From Streptomyces glomeratus (GTDB lineage Bacteria > Actinomycetota > Actinomycetes > Streptomycetales > Streptomycetaceae): 64,000 bases of DNA. Location of the stretch: NCBI RefSeq assembly GCF_021462825.1, contig NZ_JAKEEB010000005.1, positions 188,501-252,500 of the forward strand. Reading direction: 5' to 3'. The notes under the pieces are model-generated. The model ran no database searches. It was given only the letters and a program-made list of their open reading frames with translations, and was not told the DNA's origin. Shown here in pieces: positions 43,544-52,030 of the stretch (positions are counted from its first letter, which is position 1; every line of letters begins with the position of its first letter). Made by a program: the position numbers and the translations under genes.

Positions 43544-43952
43544 ACCACACCGCCTTGCCGGACGCGGTGGGGCGGTGCCCGCAGGACGAGCTGAGGCTGC
43601 GGATCAGCAGCAGCCCACGCCCGTGCTCCTGCCAGGGGTCGGCTTGGATCACGGCGGGGCGGGTCAGATCGCCGGGCGGCGCGGGGTCCGGATCGTGCAC
43701 CTCGACCGTGCAGCCGGTCGGCAGCAGCTCGACGACCAGCTCGATCGGCCCGTCGCCCGCCGCGTGCTCCACCGCGTTCGCGACCAGTTCCGCGGTGAGC
43801 AGTTCCGCGGTGTCGCTGTCGGCCGCGTGCTCCAGCTCCGCCAGCGCCGTACGGACCAGTGCGCGCGCGACCGGCACGGCCGCGGCGGTGTGCGGCAGCG
43901 CGACGCGCCAGGAGGCGGGAGCGGGGGCTTCGTACACGGCGGGTCCGTTCAT
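43503..43952 (-). CDS. ATP-binding anti-sigma-type (HATPase) protein
   Basis: A 149-aa protein with a GHKL/HATPase_c fold like RsbW/SpoIIAB (LTAELVANAVEHA near residue 60, then GRGLLLIRSLSSSCG near 115). Such proteins sequester sigma factors or act as small regulators in streptomycetes. The N box is ELVANAVEH; the G box GRGLLL is shorter than usual. ATG 43952 is the simplest start; ATG 43985 is a candidate. It is divergent from the enoyl-CoA hydratase gene, and two palindromes lie in between. Confidence 0.7.
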   Translation of the reverse strand: MNGPAVYEAPAPASWRVALPHTAAAVPVARALVRTALAELEHAADSDTAELLTAELVANAVEHAAGDGPIELVVELLPTGCTVEVHDPDPAPPGDLTRPAVIQADPWQEHGRGLLLIRSLSSSCGHRPTASGKAVWFRLPAVPRQRRPR

Positions 43953-44047
43953 GGCGCAGGCGGTCCTGCTTTCGACACGAGGCATGCATGGTACGGCGCG
44001 CCCCACGAGGGGCGATCGGCGGGTTTCGGCATGGGATATCGCGCACT

Positions 44048-44084
44048 CGTGACGACGGTCACGGATCAGTGATAACTTCATCAC
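44048..44084. promoter_or_regulatory. Two adjacent palindromes, candidate operators
   Basis: CGTGAC-N4-GTCACG (44048-44063) is followed closely by GTGAT-N6-ATCAC (44069-44084). Both are perfect. They lie between the divergent HATPase gene and the enoyl-CoA hydratase gene, 48 bp before its start. The first contains TGAC-N4-GTCA, also present at 49990-50001 before the other aromatic operons. Confidence 0.6.
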
Positions 44085-44131
44085 AGAGCAGCAGTGCGGA
44101 CAGCCGCCCCCGACCGAGGAGGCCGCACGTC

Positions 44132-44959
44132 ATGAGTCCCTTCACCGGCTCCGCAGCCCGTACCTCCGACTGGCGTCATCTCAGGTTCGCCCTGGCCGAC
44201 GGGGTCGCCACGGTCACCCTGGCCCGCCCCGAGAAACTCAACGCGCTCACCTTCGGCGCCTACGCCGACCTGCGCGACCTGCTGGCCCAGCTGTCCAGGG
44301 AAAGGTCCGTCCGGGCCCTGGTGCTGGCCGGTGAGGGGCGCGGCTTCTGCTCGGGCGGCGACGTCGACGAGATCATCGGCGCCACCCTCTCCATGGACAC
44401 CGCCCAGCTGCTCGACTTCAACCGCATGACCGGGCAGGTCGTCCGGGCCGTGCGGGAGTGCCCGTTCCCGGTGATCGCCGCCGTGCACGGGGTGGCCGCG
44501 GGTGCGGGCGCGGTGCTCGCGCTGGCCGCGGACTTCCGGGTGGCGGATCCCTCCGCGCGCTTCGCGTTCCTCTTCACCCGGGTCGGGCTCTCCGGCGGCG
44601 ACATGGGCGCCGCCTATCTGCTCCCGAGGGTCGTCGGACTGGGGCACGCCACGCGGCTGCTCATGCTCGGGGAGCCGGTGCGGGCACTCGAGGCGGAACG
44701 GATCGGGCTGATCAGCGAGCTGACCGAGGAGGGCCGCGCCGACGAGGCGGCCCAGGCGCTGGCCCGCCGTCTCGCCGACGGCCCGGCACTCGCCTACGCC
44801 CAGACGAAGGCGCTGCTGACGGCCGAGCTGGACATGCCGCTCGCCGCGTCCGTGGAACTGGACGCGTCGACGCAGGCGCTGCTGATGAACGGCGAGGACT
44901 ACGCCGAGTTCCACGCCGCCTTCACGGAGAAGAGGCCCCCGAAATGGCAGGGCAAGTAG
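44132..44959 (+). CDS. Enoyl-CoA hydratase/isomerase family protein
   Basis: A 275-aa crotonase-fold enzyme (LARPEKLNALTFGAY, GEGRGFCSGGDVDEII, AAVHGVAAGAGAVLALA, FTRVGLSGGDMGAAYLLPR). It should act on an enoyl-CoA in the CoA-linked aromatic pathway whose hydroxylase gene follows directly. GAGGAGG precedes ATG 44132. Overlap with the next gene (44944) suggests coupling. Confidence 0.85.
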   Translation: MSPFTGSAARTSDWRHLRFALADGVATVTLARPEKLNALTFGAYADLRDLLAQLSRERSVRALVLAGEGRGFCSGGDVDEIIGATLSMDTAQLLDFNRMTGQVVRAVRECPFPVIAAVHGVAAGAGAVLALAADFRVADPSARFAFLFTRVGLSGGDMGAAYLLPRVVGLGHATRLLMLGEPVRALEAERIGLISELTEEGRADEAAQALARRLADGPALAYAQTKALLTAELDMPLAASVELDASTQALLMNGEDYAEFHAAFTEKRPPKWQGK

Positions 44960-47250
44960 CCATGGAGGCGGCCCGCCGGCCCCTGCGCGTCGCCGTCGTC
45001 GGCGGCGGGCCCGGCGGGCTGTACGCCGCCGCGCTGCTCAAGCGTCTCGACCCGGCCCGCGAGGTCACCGTCTGGGAGCGCAACGCCCCCGACGACACCT
45101 TCGGCTTCGGTGTCGTCCTGTCGGACGAGACCCTCGGCGGCATCGAGCATGCCGACCCCGTCGTGCACACCGCGCTGAAGGACGAGTTCGTGCGCTGGGA
45201 CGACATCGACATCGTGCACCGGGGAGTGCGCCACACCTCCGGCGGCCACGGCTTCGCCGCTCTCGGCAGGCGGCGGCTGCTGCAGATCCTGCACGAGCGC
45301 TGCCGCTCGCTCGGCGTCGAGCTCCGCTTCAGGACCGAGGCCCCGCACCCGGCCCGGCTCTCGAAGGCGTACGACCTGGTGATCGCCGCCGACGGGGTGC
45401 ACAGCACCACCCGCGAGGCCTACGCCGAGGTGTTCCGGCCCGTTGTCGAGGAGCACCGCTGCCGTTATATCTGGCTCGCGGCCGACTTCGCCTTCGACGC
45501 GTTCCGCTTCGAGATCGCCGAGACCGAGCACGGCGTGATGCAGCTGCACGGCTATCCGTATGCGGCGGACGCGTCGACCGTCATCGTCGAGATGCGCGAG
45601 GAGGTGTGGCGGGCCGCCGGGTTCGCCGAGTCGGAGACCGCCGAGACGATCGAGCGCTGCGCCAAGATCTTCGCGGACGCGCTCGGCGGCCGGCCCCTGC
45701 GCTCCAACAACTCCACCTGGACCACCTTCCGCACGGTCACCAACGCCCGCTGGTCGCACGGCAACGTGGTCCTCCTGGGCGACGCCGCGCACACCGCCCA
45801 CTTCTCGATCGGCTCCGGCACCAAACTCGCGGTGGAGGACGCACTCGCGCTGGCCGCGTGCCTGGAGGAGCACACCTCGCTGCCCGATGCCCTCACCGCC
45901 TACGAGGAGGAGCGGCGCCCGGTGGTCGCCTCCACCCAGCGCGCGGCCCGGGCCAGCCTGGAGTGGTTCGAGAACCTCCGGCTCTATCTCGACCAGCCCC
46001 CCCGGCAGTTCGCGTTCAACCTGCTCACCCGCAGCCGCCGGGTGACCCACGACAATCTGCGGCTGCGCGACGCACGCTTCACCGAGGCGGTGGAAGGGGA
46101 GTTCGGCTGCCCGCCGGGCACCCCGCCCATGTTCACCCCCTTCCGGCTGCGCGGCCTGACCCTGCGCAACCGCGTCGTGGTCTCGCCGATGGACATGTAC
46201 TCGTCTGTGGACGGCGTCCCGGGCGACTTGCACCTCGTCCACCTGGGCGCCCGGGCGCTGGGCGGGGCGGGACTGGTGATGACCGAGATGGTGTGCGTGA
46301 GCGCCGAGGGGCGCATCACCCCAGGTTGCGCCGGGCTCTACACCGGGCGGCAGGCCGAGGCCTGGCGGCGGATCACCGACTTCGTGCACACCCAGGCACC
46401 GGGTACCGCCATCGGTGTGCAGCTCGGGCACAGCGGCCGCAAGGGCTCGACCAAGCTGATGTGGGAGGGCATGGACGAGCCGCTGGAAGAGGGCAACTGG
46501 CCGCTGGTGGCCGCCTCGCCGATCCCGTACAAACCCGGCAGCCAGACACCCCGCGAGCTGTCCCGCGCACAACTCACCGACGTTCGCGAGCAGTTCGCGT
46601 CCGCCGCCTGGCGGGCCGTCCGCAGTGGCTTCGACCTGCTCGAACTGCACTGCGCCCACGGCTATCTGCTCTCCGGCTTCCTCTCGCCGCTCACCAACCG
46701 GCGCACCGACGCCTACGGCGGCAGTCTCACCAAGCGGCTGCGCTTCCCGCTGGAGGTCTTCGACGCCGTACGGGCGGTGTGGCCCGAGGAGCGACCCATG
46801 ACCGTACGGATCTCCGCGACGGACTGGGCCGAGGGCGGCACCACGGCCGAGGAGGCCGTCGAGATCGCCCGGGCCTTCGCCGCACACGGCGCCGACGCGA
46901 TCGACGTGTCGACCGGGCAGGTGGTGGCCGACGAACGGCCGGCGTACGGGCGTTCGTACCAGACGCCGTACGCGGACCGGATCCGCCACGAGACGGGCAT
47001 CCCGGTGATCGCGGTGGGCGCCATCTCCTCCTGGGACGACGTCAACTCGCTGATCCTCGCCGGGCGGACCGATCTGTGTGCCCTCGCCCGGCCGCATCTG
47101 TACGACCCGCACTGGACGCTGCACGCGGCGGCCGAACAGGGATACGGCGGGCCGGGCGCGGTGTGGCCCGCGCCCTACCGCGCCGGCAGCCGGCGCCCGC
47201 AGACCGGACGCACGGACGCCCCGAAGCCACGTCTGGCCTTCAGCGGCTGA
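44944..47250 (+). CDS. Aryl-CoA flavin monooxygenase fused to OYE-like reductase
   Basis: A 768-aa fusion. Residues 10-385 are a class A flavin monooxygenase (VVGGGPGGLYAAALL, GFGVVLSDETLGGI and LLGDAAHTAHFSIGSGTKLAVEDA). Residues 400-760 are an old-yellow-enzyme TIM barrel (PMDMYSSVDGVPGDLHLVHL, QLGHSGRKGS, LLELHCAHGYLLSGFLSPL). The layout matches 2-aminobenzoyl-CoA monooxygenase/reductase, and the family is also annotated salicylyl-CoA 5-hydroxylase/oxidoreductase. It would hydroxylate and then reduce the aryl-CoA ring. ATG 44944 has GAAGAGG; ATG 44962 (MEAARRPL) is possible. The last 26 bp are duplicated after the stop. Confidence 0.85.
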   Translation: MAGQVAMEAARRPLRVAVVGGGPGGLYAAALLKRLDPAREVTVWERNAPDDTFGFGVVLSDETLGGIEHADPVVHTALKDEFVRWDDIDIVHRGVRHTSGGHGFAALGRRRLLQILHERCRSLGVELRFRTEAPHPARLSKAYDLVIAADGVHSTTREAYAEVFRPVVEEHRCRYIWLAADFAFDAFRFEIAETEHGVMQLHGYPYAADASTVIVEMREEVWRAAGFAESETAETIERCAKIFADALGGRPLRSNNSTWTTFRTVTNARWSHGNVVLLGDAAHTAHFSIGSGTKLAVEDALALAACLEEHTSLPDALTAYEEERRPVVASTQRAARASLEWFENLRLYLDQPPRQFAFNLLTRSRRVTHDNLRLRDARFTEAVEGEFGCPPGTPPMFTPFRLRGLTLRNRVVVSPMDMYSSVDGVPGDLHLVHLGARALGGAGLVMTEMVCVSAEGRITPGCAGLYTGRQAEAWRRITDFVHTQAPGTAIGVQLGHSGRKGSTKLMWEGMDEPLEEGNWPLVAASPIPYKPGSQTPRELSRAQLTDVREQFASAAWRAVRSGFDLLELHCAHGYLLSGFLSPLTNRRTDAYGGSLTKRLRFPLEVFDAVRAVWPEERPMTVRISATDWAEGGTTAEEAVEIARAFAAHGADAIDVSTGQVVADERPAYGRSYQTPYADRIRHETGIPVIAVGAISSWDDVNSLILAGRTDLCALARPHLYDPHWTLHAAAEQGYGGPGAVWPAPYRAGSRRPQTGRTDAPKPRLAFSG

Positions 47251-47274
47251 AGCCACGTCTGGCCTTCAGCGGCT
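47223..47274. repeat. 26-bp perfect tandem duplication over the monooxygenase stop
   Basis: Positions 47223-47248 and 47249-47274 are identical. The unit covers the end of the coding sequence, and the second copy recreates the final KPRLAFSG plus stop in another frame. It looks like a recent slippage or duplication event. Confidence 0.9.
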
Positions 47275-47297
47275 GAGGGTTCTCGCCCGGCACCGGG

Positions 47298-48122
47298 TCA
47301 CGCCTCGGGGCGTACTCCCGCGAACACCGCTCCCGCCTCCCGCAGTCGCTCGTGCAGCGCCCGGAAGACCGCTGCGGAACGCGTGCCCGGCCAGTCCCCG
47401 GGAAGCAGCTCCGCCGGCAACCCCGGGTCGGCGTACGGCAGATGGCGCCAGGAGTCCAGAGCGAGCAGGTAGTCGCGGTACGCCGCCTCCGGCGGGGTGT
47501 CCTCGCGCGCCTCCCACTCGTGCAGTACGCGCGCGTGGCGGCCGAGGAACGCCTCGTGCTGCTTGGCGATCGCGGCCAGGTCCCACCAGCGCGCCACCGC
47601 CTGCGCGGTCGGCGCGAAACCGAGGTGCTCACCGCGGAAGAAGTCCACATACGGGTCGAGACGCAGCCGCTGAAGGGTGTGCCGGGTCTCCTCATACAGG
47701 CGTGCGGGAGCGATCCACACACCGGGGGCCGCGGTGCCGAAACCGAGTCCGGCGAGCCGGGAGCGCAGCAGATGCCGCTTCTGCCGCTCCGACTCCGGCA
47801 CCGAGAACACCGCGAGCACCCAGCCCTCGTCCTCGGGAGGCGTCGTCGCGTACACGCGCCGGTCGCCGTCGTCGAGCAATTGCAGCGCGTCCGGCGACAG
47901 CGCGTACCCGGCCGCGCCGCCGGCCGTGCGCGACGGCACCAGCAGCCCCCGCCGCTTCAGCCGGGACACCGACGAGCGTACGGAGGGCGCGTCCACGCCG
48001 ACCGCGGCGAGCAGCCGGATCAGCTCGGCCACCGGCACCGGGCCGGGCGTGGAGCGGCCGTAGGCGCCGTAGAACGTCACGATGAGGGAGCGGGGAGCGT
48101 GCTGATCGGACACGTTGATCAC
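47298..48122 (-). CDS. PaaX-family transcriptional repressor
   Basis: A 274-aa PaaX-like regulator with an N-terminal winged helix (APSVRSSVSRLKRRGLL, about residues 45-60) and the C-terminal CoA-ligand part (VLAVFSVPESERQKRHLLRSRLAGLGFG, YRDYLLALDSWRHLPYADPGLP). PaaX proteins repress aryl-CoA pathways and are released by an aryl-CoA. It is 15 bp downstream of the ligase gene and convergent with the monooxygenase. TGAC-N4-GTCA sites at 44050 and 49990 are its likely targets; this is inference. Confidence 0.88.
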   Translation of the reverse strand: MINVSDQHAPRSLIVTFYGAYGRSTPGPVPVAELIRLLAAVGVDAPSVRSSVSRLKRRGLLVPSRTAGGAAGYALSPDALQLLDDGDRRVYATTPPEDEGWVLAVFSVPESERQKRHLLRSRLAGLGFGTAAPGVWIAPARLYEETRHTLQRLRLDPYVDFFRGEHLGFAPTAQAVARWWDLAAIAKQHEAFLGRHARVLHEWEAREDTPPEAAYRDYLLALDSWRHLPYADPGLPAELLPGDWPGTRSAAVFRALHERLREAGAVFAGVRPEA

Positions 48123-48137
48123 TTTAGATCGTCGGCG

Positions 48138-49937
48138 TCAGCCGTGATCACCGAGTGGGGGTGCCGGGTGGACGTCCATCCGCAGCCGGAACCGCTGGAG
48201 CTTGCCCGTCGCCGTGCGCGGCAGTGCGTCCACGAAGACGAACTCGCGCGGACACTTGTACGGCGCCAGCTCGGAGGTCAGGAAGGCGCGCAGTGCCTCC
48301 GGGTCGCGCCGGGCGCCCGGCCTGAGCACCGTGTGCGCCACCACCACCTGCCCACGCGTCTCGTCCGGCCGGCCGACGACCGCCGCCTCGACCACATCCG
48401 GGTGGCGCAGCAGGGCGTCCTCTACCTCCGGTCCGGCGATGTTGTACCCGGCCGAGATGATCATGTCGTCAGCGCGGGCGACATACCGGAAGTAGCCGTC
48501 GGGTTCGCGGACATAGGTGTCGCCCGTGATGTTCCAGCCACCCCGGACGTAGTCCCGCTGCCGGGGATCGGCGAGATAGCGGCAGCCGACCGGGCCGCGC
48601 ACGGCGAGCAGCCCGGGCTCGCCGTCGGGCACGGGCCGGCCGCCTTCGTCCTGCACCCGGGCCTGCCACCCCGGCACCGGAACTCCCGTGGTCCCCGGGC
48701 GGATCGCGTCGTCCGCGGCGGAGATGAAGATGTGCAGCAGTTCGGTCGCGCCGATGCCGTTGATGAGGCGCAGCCCCGTGCGCTGGTACCAGGCCCGCCA
48801 GGTCGCGGCGGGCAGGTTCTCCCCGGCCGAAACGCACCGCCGCAGCGACGAGACGTCGTGTCCGTCGCGTCCGCCGGCCCTTTCGCCTCCCTCTTTTCCT
48901 TCTTCCCCTTCTTCCCCTTCGTCCCTTTCCTCCCCTTCTTCTCCTTCTTCTCCTTCTTCTCCCTCATGTCCGCGCATCTCCTCGAGCATCGCGCGGTACG
49001 CGGTCGGCGCCGTGAACAGCACGGAGACCCGGTGCTCGGCGATGGCGGGCAACAGCTGTCGGGGGCCCGCCTGTTCGAGCAGCAGGGCGCTCGCACCGGC
49101 CCGCAGCGGGAAGACGACGAGCCCGCCGAGCCCGAAGGTGAAGCCGAGCGGGGGACTGCCCGCGAAGACGTCGTCGGGGCGCGGCCGGAGCACGTGCCGG
49201 GAGAAGGTGTCCGCGATGGCCAGCAGGTCGCGGTGGAAGTGCATACAGCCCTTCGGCCGGCCCGTGGTGCCCGAGGTGAAGGCGATCAGCGCCACGTCGT
49301 CGGCCGCCGTGTCCACCGGCACGTACGGTTCCTCGGGCGCCGGCAGACGCAGCAGATCCTCGGGGGAGTCGCCGCCGTAGGGGGTGATCCGCAGTCCGGG
49401 GACGTCGGCCTTCGCCAGGTCGTCCACGGCGCGGGCGTCGCACAGGGCGTGTCCGACCCGGGCGATCTCGCACACGGTGCGCAGTTCGTGCGGACGCTGC
49501 TGGGCGAGCACGGTGACGGCGACCGCCCCCGCCTTCAGCACCGCGAGCCAGCAGGCGGCGAGCCAGGGGGTGGTGGGGCCGCGCAGCAGGACGCGGTTGC
49601 CGGGGACGACGCCGAGGGTGCCGGTGAGCGTGTGCGCGATCCGGTCCACACGGGCCCGGAGCTGCCCGTACGTCCACACGTCCCCGGTCGCCGTACGGAA
49701 GGCCGGGCGTCCGGGGGCGGTACCTGCCAGCAACTCGACGGCGGCGTTGAGCCGTTCGGGGTAATGCAGTTCGGGCAGGTCGAAGAGCAGTTCGGGCCAC
49801 TGCTCGGGGGGTGGGAGATGGTCCCGGGCGAAGGTGTCCAGATGGGCGGTGCCGGTGGTGCCGGTGGTGCTCGTGGTGCCGGCGGTCTCCATGGCGCTGA
49901 TCTCCATGGCGCTGGTGGTGGCGTCCCTCGGATCCAT
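48138..49937 (-). CDS. Aryl-CoA ligase (2-aminobenzoate/benzoate-CoA ligase-like)
   Basis: A 599-aa AMP-forming ligase that activates an aromatic acid as its CoA ester. The ATP loop is AFTSGTTGRPKG, then GSPPLGFTFGLGGLVVFPL, GGWNITGDTY and GYNIAGPEVEDALLRHPDV, ending with TATGKLQRF. The GxxPxGxxFGLGG context resembles the 2-aminobenzoate/benzoate group. Inserted near residue 330 is an acidic Glu/Gly block of about 35 residues (EGEEGEEGEEGEE...) coded by a polypurine tract. The N-terminal 35 residues are Thr/Gly-rich and may be poorly conserved, so a later start is possible. It heads an operon with paaX. Confidence 0.85.
   Translation of the reverse strand: MDPRDATTSAMEISAMETAGTTSTTGTTGTAHLDTFARDHLPPPEQWPELLFDLPELHYPERLNAAVELLAGTAPGRPAFRTATGDVWTYGQLRARVDRIAHTLTGTLGVVPGNRVLLRGPTTPWLAACWLAVLKAGAVAVTVLAQQRPHELRTVCEIARVGHALCDARAVDDLAKADVPGLRITPYGGDSPEDLLRLPAPEEPYVPVDTAADDVALIAFTSGTTGRPKGCMHFHRDLLAIADTFSRHVLRPRPDDVFAGSPPLGFTFGLGGLVVFPLRAGASALLLEQAGPRQLLPAIAEHRVSVLFTAPTAYRAMLEEMRGHEGEEGEEGEEGEERDEGEEGEEGKEGGERAGGRDGHDVSSLRRCVSAGENLPAATWRAWYQRTGLRLINGIGATELLHIFISAADDAIRPGTTGVPVPGWQARVQDEGGRPVPDGEPGLLAVRGPVGCRYLADPRQRDYVRGGWNITGDTYVREPDGYFRYVARADDMIISAGYNIAGPEVEDALLRHPDVVEAAVVGRPDETRGQVVVAHTVLRPGARRDPEALRAFLTSELAPYKCPREFVFVDALPRTATGKLQRFRLRMDVHPAPPLGDHG
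48881..48966. repeat. Polypurine/polypyrimidine tract inside the ligase gene
   Basis: On the plus strand this is almost pure pyrimidine, with runs of CTT, CCTT and CCCC (for example CTTCTTCTCCTTCTTCTCC). It is a trinucleotide-type microsatellite coding for the Glu/Gly insertion in the CoA ligase. Mirror-repeat character is possible. Confidence 0.8.
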
Positions 49938-49972
49938 GGCGTCTCGCCCCTTGTCGTGGTGGGCTCGCGCAT

Positions 49973-50020
49973 CGAGCGTATCGTGTTGGTGACGACAGTC
50001 AACTGTCCGCGATACGCTCG
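49973..50020. promoter_or_regulatory. Nested palindromes between divergent ligase and dehydrogenase genes
   Basis: Outer arms CGAGCGTATCG (49973-49983) and CGATACGCTCG (50010-50020) are perfect, 26 bp apart. Inside are GACAGT-CA-ACTGTC (49994-50007) and GTGACGACAGTCA (49989-50001), the latter matching 12 of 13 bases with 44049-44061. On the minus strand, TTGACT followed 16 bp later by TACGCT is a promoter-like pair for the ligase-paaX operon. Confidence 0.6.
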
Positions 50021-50069
50021 GATGGGCAGCCCACCCGGCCCGGTGCACCGTCAGGGAGAGGGACCGGCA

Positions 50070-51224
50070 ATGACCGCATTCTCGCTCGATCCGGCACAGA
50101 TCGCCTGGTGTGCGGAACTGCGCGACCTGGCGGAGCGACGGCTGCGCCCGCTCGCGGACAAGGGCGAGCCGGGGCGGGTCAACCGGGAACTCGTCGCGGA
50201 ACTCGGCCGACTCGGGCTGCTGGACCGGCTGTTCACCGCGGGCGCGCTGGAGCTGTGCCTGATGCGGGAGTCGCTGGCCCAAGCCTGCACAGAAGCGGAG
50301 ACGGCCCTCGCTCTCCAAGGTCTCGGCGCGCACCCGGTGCACACATACGGTTCGCCGGAACAGCGCGCCCGCTGGCTCCCCGGTGTCCGCGCAGGCACCG
50401 TTGTGGCGGCCTTCGCCCTGACCGAGCCGGATGCGGGCTCGGACGCCGCGGCGCTGGCCCTGCGAGCGGACCCGGAGGGCACCTCCCCCCTCGCCGAGCG
50501 GGACGGCGAGCGGGGCTGGCGGCTCACCGGGGAGAAATGCTGGATCTCCAACGCCCCCGAGGCCGACTTCTACACCGTCTTCGCGCGCACCGCCCCCGGC
50601 ACGGGCGCGCGCGGCGTGACCGCCTTCCTCGTCCCCGCCGACCGCCCCGGCCTGACCGGCTCCGCGCTCGAGATGCTCTCCCCGCACCCCATCGGTGCCC
50701 TCGCCTTCGACGCCGTGCCGGTGACCGCCGACGATGTCCTCGGAGAGCCCGGCCGGGGCTTCCGGGTCGCCATGGGCACCCTCAATCTCTTCCGGCCCAG
50801 CGTCGGCGCCTTCGCGGTCGGCATGGCGCAGTCGGCCCTCGACGCGACCCTTGCGCACACGGCGGAACGAGACGCGTTCGGCGGCAAGCTGAAGGACCTC
50901 CAGACCGTCGCCCACCAGGTGGCCGAGATGGCCCTGCGCACGGAGGCTGCCCGCCTCATGGTCTACGCGGCGGCGACGGCGTACGACGCCGGAGCCCCGG
51001 ACGTCCCGAAACGGGTCGCGATGGCGAAGCTGCTGGCCACCGAGACCGCGCAGTACGTCGTCGACGCGGCCGTCCAGCTGCACGGCGCCCGGGCCCTGCG
51101 CCGCGGCCACCTTCTCGAGCATCTCTACCGCGAGGTGCGCGCTCCTCGGATCTACGAGGGCGCGAGCGAGGTGCAACGCGGCATCGTCGCCAAGGAGTTG
51201 TACGCCACCGTGGAGGCCCCGTGA
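50070..51224 (+). CDS. Acyl-CoA dehydrogenase
   Basis: A 384-aa FAD-dependent acyl-CoA dehydrogenase (AAFALTEPDAGSDAAAL, GEKCWISNAPEADFYTVFA, LQTVAHQVAEMAL, REVRAPRIYEGASEVQR). GGAGAGGGA precedes ATG 50070. The RidA-like gene overlaps its stop (GTGA), so they are coupled. It likely performs beta-oxidation-like steps after ring reduction in the aromatic pathway. Confidence 0.9.
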   Translation: MTAFSLDPAQIAWCAELRDLAERRLRPLADKGEPGRVNRELVAELGRLGLLDRLFTAGALELCLMRESLAQACTEAETALALQGLGAHPVHTYGSPEQRARWLPGVRAGTVVAAFALTEPDAGSDAAALALRADPEGTSPLAERDGERGWRLTGEKCWISNAPEADFYTVFARTAPGTGARGVTAFLVPADRPGLTGSALEMLSPHPIGALAFDAVPVTADDVLGEPGRGFRVAMGTLNLFRPSVGAFAVGMAQSALDATLAHTAERDAFGGKLKDLQTVAHQVAEMALRTEAARLMVYAAATAYDAGAPDVPKRVAMAKLLATETAQYVVDAAVQLHGARALRRGHLLEHLYREVRAPRIYEGASEVQRGIVAKELYATVEAP

Positions 51225-51643
51225 CCGCCGAGCGCCCCGATCCGCCCACCCCCGCGCGTATCAACCCGCCGGATCTCTCCCCTCCGGCAGGCTTCTCGCA
51301 CGCGGTGGTCGCCGCCGGCTCCCGAGTGGTGTTCCTGGCAGGCCAGACCGCTCTCGACACGGACGGCAAAGTCGTCGGTGCCACCCTTCCCGAGCAGTTC
51401 GAGCGGGCGCTCACCAACCTGCTCACCGCCCTGCGGGCCGCCGGCGGCACTCCCGCCGACCTCGCCCGCGTCACCGTCTACGCCACCGACGTCGCCGCCT
51501 ACCGCGCCCACGCCCCTGAACTCGGCCGCATCTGGCGGCGGCTGGCGGGCCGCGACTACCCCGCGATGGCCGTCGTGGGAGCCGTACGCCTGTGGGACGA
51601 GGAGGCCGTCGTGGAGCTCGACGGCTTCGCGGTGCTGCCGTAA
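51221..51643 (+). CDS. Rid-family protein lacking the deaminase arginine
   Basis: A 140-aa YjgF/RidA fold protein (VFLAGQTALDTDGKVVG, AGGTPADLARVTVYATDVAAY, WDEEAVVELDGFAVLP). RidA hydrolyses imines or enamines using an Arg in the conserved PAR segment; here the segment reads YPAMAVVGAVRLW, with Met116 at the Arg position, so classical deaminase activity is doubtful. It starts at GTG 51221, overlapping the dehydrogenase. It may instead bind a pathway intermediate. Confidence 0.85.
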   Translation: MTAERPDPPTPARINPPDLSPPAGFSHAVVAAGSRVVFLAGQTALDTDGKVVGATLPEQFERALTNLLTALRAAGGTPADLARVTVYATDVAAYRAHAPELGRIWRRLAGRDYPAMAVVGAVRLWDEEAVVELDGFAVLP

Positions 51644-51659
51644 GTGCCCCTCAGCGTGA

Positions 51660-51872
51660 TCAAGCCCAGCCGCTAGGCCCGGACGGGAAGACCAGGATGG
51701 AGGCCAGAAGGATCAGGTACCCGGTCGCCACCGCTGCCCCCACACGAGACAGCACCACTCCCACCACGGCCCGCGACCGGCTCGCCCACCCAAGCTTCGA
51801 CGCCCGATACTCGATGTACGCCCGCCAACCAGCACACCCACGGTCGCTGTTCCCCCGCGGGGGGTGGGGCAT
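51660..51872 (-). CDS. Possible small membrane protein or 5'-truncated remnant
   Basis: A 70-aa frame with one hydrophobic span (VGVVLSRVGAAVATGYLILL) and a coding-like basic segment. There is no good ribosome binding site. The in-frame sequence just upstream (SPYDDDFAELARRLRR) also looks like protein but has no start codon, so the gene may have lost its 5' end. It lies in a poorly conserved region. Confidence 0.35.
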   Translation of the reverse strand: MPHPPRGNSDRGCAGWRAYIEYRASKLGWASRSRAVVGVVLSRVGAAVATGYLILLASILVFPSGPSGWA

Positions 51873-52030
51873 GGTGCGGCGTAGCCGGCGGGCGAGCTCG
51901 GCGAAATCGTCGTCGTAAGGGCTTCTCCGGGATCAAACCGACCACAGATGACGACGGCAGCACGACCGCACCGAGAAGAACCGCACGGATCTCCTCCCGA
52001 TGTCTCCCAGACCCTGGATCTTGCCCGAAC

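Noticed and set aside
44899..47256. Long minus-strand frame opposite the monooxygenase fusion
   Set aside because: Explained by GC-rich third positions of the real gene.
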